From Cryptomeria japonica (taxonomy: Eukaryota > Streptophyta > Pinopsida > Cupressales > Cupressaceae), in NCBI RefSeq assembly GCF_030272615.1, contig NC_081411.1, positions 208,226,244-208,290,243 of the forward strand: 64,000 bases of DNA, read 5' to 3'. Shown here piece by piece: positions 56,098 through 64,000 of the stretch. How positions within the stretch are numbered: position 1 is the first letter of the stretch; each line of letters opens with the position of its first letter. A model generated the notes under the pieces. It made no database searches and had not been told where the DNA came from. It was given only the letters and a program-made list of their open reading frames with translations. The position numbers and the translations under genes are program-made.

Positions 56098-57967
56098 AAT
56101 CCAAACACCAAAAAGATCATTTTTTTTTTTAACCAATAACATGTTTGAATGTTGAAAATGTCACACAGGTTGCGATTTTGACACTGTTTTGGTGCGTTTG
56201 GCATTATTTTGGCGCTATTCCCCCTGTTTCAGTGCTTTTCCCTTCTCTGTCTTTCCCTTTCTTTTAATACGTTTGTGTTAAATAGTGCCTCTGTTCAAAC
56301 GCAGACTAGTGCTATTGTAACAAAACGTTGTACAAATCACCTTGTAACCAAAAAAAAAAAAAAAAAAAATTAGGCTTGTAGAAGCCCACCAAATAGGCAG
56401 ATTTTACTAACTATTTTTCTCTTTTGTGCAGATTTAAATTAGATTAAAGAGTAGATTTATATTTTTTACTAACTTGTTTTTTAAGTTGGTTTTAAAAATG
56501 AATTCACTTTTTATTTTGGTTTAAAATTAACTTCACATTTCAAATTTGGGCTTTTAAAAAAAGAATCACACATTTGTTTGGGGCTCTTAAAAAGAATTTC
56601 ATTGTTCAAAGGTAAAAAGAACCACAAACTTATACAAAAACAACTTTATTTTTTTTTTTGCAAGTTAGGAAACAAACTTCGTTTTGGTGCTTAAAATCAA
56701 CAAGGCAAAATTTCTTTTTTGCATCAAACTTAAAAATCACAATCCACACTTCAAATTTTTGGTGCGATAAAAAGAACAATTCACTTGTCTTTATTTTTGG
56801 CAAAAAAACAATTTTACTTCATGCAAACGTGTTTTTCATTAAGTTGACCAGGATTTCAAATTCTAGTTTACTCAAACAATTGCCTTTGAAAATTAAAAAG
56901 AACACCATGATTGTTGGAGCAACATCTCCAAATAGTTAGATCACATTGCAATGACAGATTAAAAAGAACAAGTGTTTTTCGTGCTTGGCACACTTGTGCA
57001 AAGAGTTGGTCGAGTGGTCCTACTTCTAACACACACTATCCTCTCCCTTGGCTTTCGTGGTCCTAGGTGCAAGAGAAAAGTGTTAGTAACACTCAAAATT
57101 TTATCTTTTTAAGAGAGGCCTGCCAAGAGACACATCACTCTTGGGAACGACCTTGAGCGGTAAATCCTTCGAGCCGCTATAGAAATCAGGTGTGAGCGAA
57201 AGCTGTAGCCTTGGGTATAGCTGTTCCTACAGTGTAACTGGCCGAAAGGACAAATGGGCCCCACCACCAGTTACAAGGCTCTTAAGTGAGTCACTGCAGA
57301 ATGAACTTATGTCCAAAAACATCGAACATGACTAAACACCTTTAAGTAGTAGCCCACCCGTTCTATTGATTGAGGATATTTGAGGTATAATTTAGTGCAA
57401 GAGCATAGATGGTTTTGCTCCCAAGATACTCACCATACATATTTCCTTGAGTAGAAACATAGCTTTTTGAAAGGTCACTTGTGGCTTGATAAAAGTGGTG
57501 ACTCCCCCATCATAGGGATCATCTATTTGTTATGCTCGTGCAAGACTTAGTATATCACATCCTTACCTGCCATGGCGGGATTCATAAGGTATGTAGTACC
57601 AAAGTCGAAGAAATATCAAGATGTGGGCTAAATTTATCACAACTGGCCATTTGACCATAGGGATAAAGAGTGTTTGAAGTGTGTTCGTTTTACAGACCTA
57701 GAGCAAATTGAGCCGACTTCAGGCTTTGGAAATACACCTTAAAATACATCTAAAGGAAGGGTCAAAAACAAGTCCAAGAATTGGGTTGATCTAGACCCAT
57801 ACTCATTTGTGCCTTTGAGGCTACAATCTTGTGTTTGTGTGCTTGCTTTGTTTTCTTGTCAAAGAAAAATCAGAAAATCAATCCCAAAAACAAAGTATTC
57901 ATCCAACATCTGTCAACACAACCAAAAATACCAAAAACACAGTGCCAACAACGAAGAATCACATTTT
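56098..57967 (+). other. Element F leader
   Basis: About 1.9 kb with no convincing gene. It includes an A-run at about 56349-56369 and a non-AT-rich block at about 57000-57310 with many short inverted words (for example around gccgctatag and the paired ccagttac/gtaactgg), a possible RNA structure region before gag. Confidence 0.6.
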
Positions 57968-58459
57968 ATGACCATTCTTCACATCTTGCGAAAGAAGAAG
58001 TGTCATCAGAATATCACCTTGAAAAGGAGACCACTAAGCTCAAAGGCTTTGATCAAAAGGAGGAAATTCTTCTATATCAATCGACAAATCTTTGTCTCCC
58101 ATAGAGTCTTTCTACATCGCATGCGTCTCTATCTTCAAGGTAAAACAAATGAGTTTGATTCCAAATCATTGAACCGCAGAGCTTTTATGCAATATAGAGC
58201 TCTGAGTTATCACAAAAATCAAGGAGGAAAGATTAATCCCAAATTCTTCCCAAACATTTGTATCACCTACAACACAGCTCGAGAAGTGCCACCAACACCT
58301 GAAAGGGAAGAAGAAGAGTTTGTCCCATTTGTGACACAGTTTTTATTGAAAGTTGAAAACATTTTCATCCATCATCCCACTCATACATCATCACTTCATC
58401 ATCAATCCATCCCAACTCTCAAAACATTAAGAGGTTCTTGTCCCACGATTCCTTTTTAG
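57968..58459 (+). CDS. Element F possible leader ORF (ORF1-like)
   Basis: Open frame from the first ATG at 57968 (163 codons); the frame is also open upstream to 57809 but without an ATG. It is basic, with KKK and RR groups in the first half and an acidic REEEE stretch later. I recognise no domain. Ogre elements are known to carry an extra ORF between primer site and gag, so the position fits, but this could be a chance frame in the leader. Confidence 0.35.
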   Translation: MTILHILRKKKCHQNITLKRRPLSSKALIKRRKFFYINRQIFVSHRVFLHRMRLYLQGKTNEFDSKSLNRRAFMQYRALSYHKNQGGKINPKFFPNICITYNTAREVPPTPEREEEEFVPFVTQFLLKVENIFIHHPTHTSSLHHQSIPTLKTLRGSCPTIPF

Positions 58460-58799
58460 ATATTGCTTGAAATCAAACACATCACATCACTTTTTAGATT
58501 GTTTCTACATCTAGGATAAGCTCATCCTAAGAGACACATCTACGCAGGTTAAAACTAGTTCATGAGTGAATCCTCTCATTACTAGGTAGTTAAATCTGTA
58601 ACACATCTCAGATTTCTCTACACCTTATCACATCCAAAAATCATCAAAACAAACAAGCAATTCAAAGAAGGAATTCTGGTTACATCTACCTTTAGAGTGC
58701 TAGAGATCTACATATCATACAATCCACTAATCATCCATCTTTCCTCAAAACAACTCATCATCATCATCAATCAACTTCAAACATAAACTTGCAAACAAA

Positions 58800-60563
58800 A
58801 TGGCTCAAACCCGATCGCGATCAAGGCAACGAGAAATAGAAATTGAGGAAGAAGAGGACAACCTCAATGAATTTCAAGAAGCACTTGGAGGAAATGGGAA
58901 TGATGAAAACCCAGGTACACCCACTCCTTCAACAATCGAAAGGGTTCAGCATAATCCTCATTTTAACAGATTATTCGATGAAATACTAAGGAGCAATGCG
59001 GATGCTCACTTTTTACGACTTGCTCAAGAAGGAGCCAAACTCCCCTCTGACTTTGATCTCGCCCAATTAAGACAAGCATCAGAAAGACAAAGTCGCCATG
59101 AGGAAGAAAGGCGTAGAGATCCCATCAGATATAACATCCCTCGAGGTAACCCACCACCTCCTCCTCCAAATGAAATGGAGATGTTGCGGCAACAAGTCGA
59201 GAATCTCGCCCAACAACTTCATAGTGGTGTTAAGACCAATCAATTCTCACTTAACGACATCTGTCCCTATCCGTTTGATAGGAATCTTTATATGCCACCC
59301 TTTCCACGCGGGTTCGAAACACCAAAATTCGAAAAATATAGAGGAAAGGGAGATCCCCGCGATCATGTCCGAGAATTTCATTCCGCTTGTCTCGAAGTCG
59401 CTTATGAGGACACATACCTAATGCGCCTTTTTCCCCAAAGCTTGGGAGGAACAACCACATCATGGTTTTCCCGACTACCAGGTGGCATAAGAACATTTGA
59501 GGAACTCATCCAGAAGTTCCTATCTCATTACTCTTATAATATTGAACGCGACATCACCATGGCTGATCTATGCAACACCAAACAAAAACCAGGTGAATTA
59601 TTCTCAGTATTCCTGCAACGATGGCGCCAAATGTCTAGCAGACGTTCTCTTCAGTTACCTGAACGAGAACTAGTGGAAATTTTCATTTCCAACTTAAATG
59701 AAGAAATGGAATTTCACCTGGATGTCAAAGACACAGACTCTTTTAACGATATGATCACCAAGGGTATAAAATGTGAAAGGGCACTCATCAAAAAAGGACT
59801 CATCAAAATCTTTAATGAACCAAAAGATGCTCCTCGCCCGCGCTTCAATAGCGATAAACCAAACTTCTGGAACAAGAATAAGAACATCGTCAACGATGGA
59901 GTTGTGGATGCTCGGACTGTCCAAAATGCACAACCTGTGGTTCGGTTTGCAGGACAAAATCCTCCACCTCAGAATAACACAAATGTTCCTCCTAATCAAG
60001 GTCGCATCACATCTCATGATGAACCAAGACCTCGTCCACAAAAACAAAAACGCACATACACTCCCTTAGGGGAACCCATTGAAACAGTGTTGCGACAACT
60101 CCTTTCTCAGAATTTGGTCACTCTACCTAAACTATCCAACTATGAGCCTCAGGTCAAACCAGCATGGTGGAGAGATACTAAACACTGTGAGTTCCATCAA
60201 GGACGAGGACACAAGACAAGTAATTGTCACCGATTGAAGGATCTCATTCAGGATCTTATTGATCGAGGAGAAATTGAAATTGAAGGACATGACCCAAAAA
60301 CGACCAATAATGATCATCTCATGTTCAAGAATCCACTTCCATCGCAAGATCAAAGGGGTCCTTCGACGTCCAGTCGAGGTCCTGATACCACTGATTATAC
60401 GCAAGCTGCGTATAATTACACTGTAAATCACCTGTATGATGCCAGTGAACAAATTGCAACCATAACCTTCAAAAATCCCACCTCAAATTGCAATGTTGTT
60501 ACACGTCGTGGCAAGGTCACCATCAAGGCAGCTCCACAAGGCACCACCTCCGTCCCAAAGTAG
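58800..60563 (+). CDS. gag: Element F gag
   Basis: 587 codons, intact, ATG at 58800. Arg-rich then acidic N-terminus, Pro run at about 117-123, a helical stretch, and a Retrotrans_gag capsid region at about 175-320 (FEKYRGKGDPRDHVREF, LMRLFPQSLGGTTTSWF, FEELIQKFLSHYS). Near 463-480 a CEFHQGRGHKTSNC motif stands in for a CCHC knuckle, as in other Tat-type gags. It forms the virus-like particle and packages RNA in active elements. It ends with TAG at 60561-60563, and the same frame stays open afterwards. Confidence 0.9.
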   Translation: MAQTRSRSRQREIEIEEEEDNLNEFQEALGGNGNDENPGTPTPSTIERVQHNPHFNRLFDEILRSNADAHFLRLAQEGAKLPSDFDLAQLRQASERQSRHEEERRRDPIRYNIPRGNPPPPPPNEMEMLRQQVENLAQQLHSGVKTNQFSLNDICPYPFDRNLYMPPFPRGFETPKFEKYRGKGDPRDHVREFHSACLEVAYEDTYLMRLFPQSLGGTTTSWFSRLPGGIRTFEELIQKFLSHYSYNIERDITMADLCNTKQKPGELFSVFLQRWRQMSSRRSLQLPERELVEIFISNLNEEMEFHLDVKDTDSFNDMITKGIKCERALIKKGLIKIFNEPKDAPRPRFNSDKPNFWNKNKNIVNDGVVDARTVQNAQPVVRFAGQNPPPQNNTNVPPNQGRITSHDEPRPRPQKQKRTYTPLGEPIETVLRQLLSQNLVTLPKLSNYEPQVKPAWWRDTKHCEFHQGRGHKTSNCHRLKDLIQDLIDRGEIEIEGHDPKTTNNDHLMFKNPLPSQDQRGPSTSSRGPDTTDYTQAAYNYTVNHLYDASEQIATITFKNPTSNCNVVTRRGKVTIKAAPQGTTSVPK

Positions 60564-63500
60564 TACAATCTTGTGGAACAATTAGACAAAACCCCTGCAC
60601 TTATATCCATTTTAGAACTACTGCGCCTGTCACCCTCTCATAAAACAATCTTGGATCACGCACTCCAAGAGGCGTCAGTCCCTGCAAACCTAAACACGGA
60701 CCAATTTCAAGCCATGGTTGGAACTCTAAAGTCATCACCTTGTCTCACTTTTTCTGAAAGTGACAACTCTTCGTTCCAGCAACCTCATAACGCCTCACTC
60801 CACATTGAAGGCTTTGTCAACCAACACAGGATCAAGCGAGTCTTGATCGATAATGGAGCAGGCCTAAACATTTGTACACTACAGTTGGTCATAGCATTGG
60901 GATATGCAATAGAATCAGTGGATCCTCGCAAGAAGATCACCATCAAGGCCTATGATGATGCAGAGCGTTCATCCAAAGGAGCTGTGGTACTACCAATCCG
61001 GGTTGGCCCTGTGGTAAAGCACATAATTTGTCAGGTTCTGGACCTTCCTCTGCCATATAATCTATTATTAGGGAGACCTTGGATACATGCCATGCAAGCT
61101 GTTCCATCTACCTACCATCAATGTATCAAGTTCCCACATAACGGTACAGAGATCACAATCCTGGGCGATGCAAATCCCTTTGCATTTTGCCATAATATCA
61201 GCCATCAACCGGAGATTACTATTCCTAATAATAGGGAAGCTATTTCTTCCACATCATATGTAAATCCTGCCTCTCTTGCCAGTTCAAACATCCCTATACC
61301 CAAGCAAGAGAAGCTTAAGATGAAAGTAGCAGAGGAAGGTCCTGGAGAATACAACTTGAGTCAGCTCTTTTGTGTGGGACAAATGCCCACTTCTCCTAGA
61401 ACACATGGTAAACCACAGCAGTTACTCCAAAAACCCATAGTCACGCCCGCATGTGCTTTGACGCCTTTCGTCCTTGGAAAGAGTCAAGAGGAAGAAACCC
61501 AAGATGAGGACCTAGCAGACTGGATCTATAAAGATCCCATCACCACTGACAAACCGCAAGTTACACTTCCTACGGAACAGTATGGTAAAGGCCTCCTCAT
61601 TATGCAGAGAATGGGGTATGATGGTCAGAGTGCTTTGGGATCCTGCCAACAAGGACGACACGAACCTCTACTACCAGAATTCAAGCCCAAAGGTAATACA
61701 GGCCTAGGCTTTGAAAAAGAGATCCTTCCTAAACTTAGATTTAAAGGCAAACCTAGCAAACCATTTTGCCCACCTACTGCAAAGAGGACACCTTTCATAA
61801 TCAAAGCGCCATCAAGCACTATCCCCACTGCCCCATCGAGGCTCACAACTCCACCGCAACCATCACCAATGTCACTCATCCCATCAAACGAACTCGTAAT
61901 TCCATCAGCGACACCATTAGCAGCAGCAACTGTATCAGAACCCGCAGTAGCATCTATGGCACCAGCCATTCCAACAGAAGCCACTAAATCAACACTGTCG
62001 ATACTTCCAGTGACAAAACCTTTAAACCCCATCACAGTTCCTGCAGCACCGATCACCTCAAAGGTACATAAACCAATCACACCTGCAGTATTCAACTCCA
62101 GCGACATCCCAGTATGGTATAGCAATCGGATGCTGGAAAGTGATTCAGAGACCGACTCACATGAATGGGAATTTGATTCTGTACAGCTTAACACTTCAGA
62201 TGAGGAAGACACGTCACCACCTCCGCCACGCAAAGACATTCCTGTTTACGGAGAAGCACAGATAAAGACCACTTGGGTACCTGAGCTGGAAATATCTTCC
62301 ACAGACCCTACGTCTCATCCTACACCTGATTCTGACAGGGAGAGTACCATCAACGACCTTCACCACACTGTCTTAACCCTCACTGATACATCTCCCGCAC
62401 TTAACTTAATCGATGAAGTAATTCCCATTATCCACCCTGAACTCATCGAATGGAACCAACCAAATCCCCCATGTCTTGACCTCTTCCAAAACGATGAGGC
62501 TATCATTGACTTTTTGGAATTAAGGGATAATCTACCAAGCGGGGATCACAAAGCTGGATTCGCCATTGAACTTAATAGCGCAGCATACTTCGGGGCGGAT
62601 GCCAAACCCTTCAGCTGCAAAAATATAACATTAAAACATGGATCTTCCAGTGAAAACCACACTGTGGCACTGTTTGATCCAACAAAAGTAAAAAGAAAGA
62701 GCGTATCCAACGGTGAAAACCTCTGTGGGGCACTTGAGGATGAAGGGTTTGACATTCTCCCTGCTAGTACACAACAGGAACGATCGACGATTCTCATTGA
62801 GGAGACTAAAGAATACAATGTGGGGACTCCTGAAAACCCTCATATCATACATCTGGCATCTCTTCTCACTCCAGAGGAACAGCCTCAATTTATAGAGTTC
62901 TTCCAACAGCGTCAAATCAACTTTGCATGGTCATATGCAGACATGCCTGGGCTTGATCCTGATTTAGTCATGCATCATCTCACAGTAGCAAAAGGAGCCA
63001 AACCTATCAAGCAGAAGCTTCGTAAGATGCATCCTCAGATTGCCGTGCTAGTCAAAACAGAACTCAAGAAACTCCTGGATGTTGGTTTCATTAGACCAAT
63101 TGATTATGCAGAATGGATCTCCAACATTGTACCAGTTGGCAAACCAAAAGGGGGCATCCGCATTTGTACTGACTTCAGAGATCTAAATAAGGCATGTCCT
63201 AAGGATGATTTCCCTCTACCAAATATCGACATCATAGTGGATTTGACAGCAGGACATGCCATGCTTTCACTCATGGATGGCTTTTCAGGATACAATCAAA
63301 TAAAGATCGCACCAGAGGACCAACATAAGACAGCCTTCACATGTCCATGGGGCACATACTGCTGGAATGTAATGCCTTTTGGTCTAAAGAATGCAGGAGC
63401 GACCTATCAAAGAGCAATGACCACCATCTTCCATGACATGATGCATACTATAATGGAAGATTATGTGGATGATTTACTAGCAAAATCACTTACTAGAGAA

Positions 63501-64000
63501 GGACATCTTCACATCTTAGATAAAATCTTTGATAGACTGGAACAGTACCATGTTCGACTCAACCCAAAGAAATGTGTCTTCGGAGTGACCTCCGGGAAGC
63601 TTCTAGGATACATTGTCTCAAGCAAAGGTATTGAGGTCGATCCAGCAAAGGTTAAGGCAATAATGGACATGCCACCTCCAAAGAATATCAGTCAGCTAAG
63701 AACACTACAAGGACGGCTTCAATCTATCCGCAGATTCATTGCACAATTGGCTGATAAGTGTCACCCATTCACACACCTGCTACACAAGAACATCCGCTTT
63801 CAGTGGGATGCCCGATGCCAGCAAGCATTTCAGATGCTTAAAGACTATCTCATGAATCCACCATTGCTGATGCCACCAGATTCAAGTAGACCGTTGTTAC
63901 TTTATATCTCAGCAACAAGTACAGCATTGGGTGTACTACTGGCACAACATAATGCAGAAGGAAAAGAGTGTGCTATTTACTACATCTCTCGCACACTGGT
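60564..64000 (+). CDS. pol: Element F pol: protease, G-patch, RT, RNase H (continues past window)
   Basis: I read this frame codon by codon to 64000 and found no stop (about 1145 codons). It is in register with gag, separated only by the TAG. Order: a pre-protease segment also present in element B, retropepsin with DNGAG (Asp about 96) and LLLGRPWIH (about 170), a G-patch (YGKGLLIMQRMGYDG, about 339-385), a Pro/Ser/Thr-rich linker, RT from about 770 with GGIRICTDFRDLNKACPKDDFPLP, GYNQIKIAPEDQHKTAF and YVDD (about 967), then the start of Gypsy RNase H (LLLYISATSTALGVLLAQ). Integrase should lie to the right. No ATG begins this frame near the TAG, so expression would need readthrough, splicing or a gag without the stop. 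Confidence 0.9.

Larger units (their letters stand above)
54209..64000 (+). mobile_element. Element F: Tat/Ogre-like Ty3/Gypsy LTR retrotransposon, incomplete at right edge
   Basis: Has a 5' LTR (54209-56079), primer site, a long leader with a possible extra ORF, an intact gag, and an open pro-Gpatch-RT-RNaseH frame reaching the window end. The long leader, the gag-pro organisation and the DNG protease fit Tat/Ogre elements. Integrase and the 3' LTR lie beyond the window. Confidence 0.88.

Noticed and set aside
61625-62239. Minus-strand frame of 204 codons opposite F pol
   Set aside because: It lies opposite the Pro/Ser/Thr-rich linker of the verified pol frame; low-complexity shadow.

Overview
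The window is plant nuclear DNA made almost entirely of LTR retrotransposons. It is AT-rich, has no tRNA, rRNA or recognisable single-copy host gene, and holds long-LTR Ty3/Gypsy (chromovirus-like and Tat/Ogre-like) and Ty1/Copia elements nested in each other. This style suits a large, repeat-rich genome such as a gymnosperm. That is an inference; nothing here fixes the species.

Layout, left to right. (1) 1-1913: 5' end of a minus-strand element of family X, with an unrecognised ORF broken by stops. (2) 1914-13779: element A, a plus-strand chromodomain-type Gypsy element with about 3.5 kb LTRs, an initiator-Met primer site, a broken gag/protease and a long intact RT-RNaseH-integrase-chromodomain frame. 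Its LTRs carry a hairpin array with compensatory base changes. (3) 13780-28765: element C, a degenerate minus-strand Gypsy element with an extra RNase H-like domain before RT. It is split inside RT by (4) 16766-24920: element B, a plus-strand Tat/Ogre-like non-autonomous element (TSD TCGAG). B's only long ORF has a retropepsin-like domain and a G-patch but no RT or integrase. (5) 28766-37019: a near-identical inverted repeat of about 3.26 kb per arm around a 1.4 kb spacer, made of two opposed copies of family X; the right copy is the longer one. (6) 37020-38622 and 54055-54208: older unannotated sequence that was the target of (7) 38624-54049: Copia element D (TSD GCTTA). D is itself split in gag by (8) 40879-48524: the related Copia element E (TSD GTAAG). 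(9) 54209-64000: left part of element F, a plus-strand Tat/Ogre-like Gypsy element. It has a canonical TATA box, an intact gag, one in-frame UAG, and an open pro-Gpatch-RT-RNaseH frame that runs off the window.

F has the best-preserved coding frame, although its right end is not visible. Element B shares F's primer-binding site and its protease/G-patch module, so B may depend on an F-like relative for RT and integrase. Families X and C share an LTR-like terminus, so they may be a non-autonomous/autonomous pair. A, C, D, E and X are decayed by stops and frameshifts. Relative order of events: C before B, D before E, and the X inverted duplication after X had already lost its reading frame.
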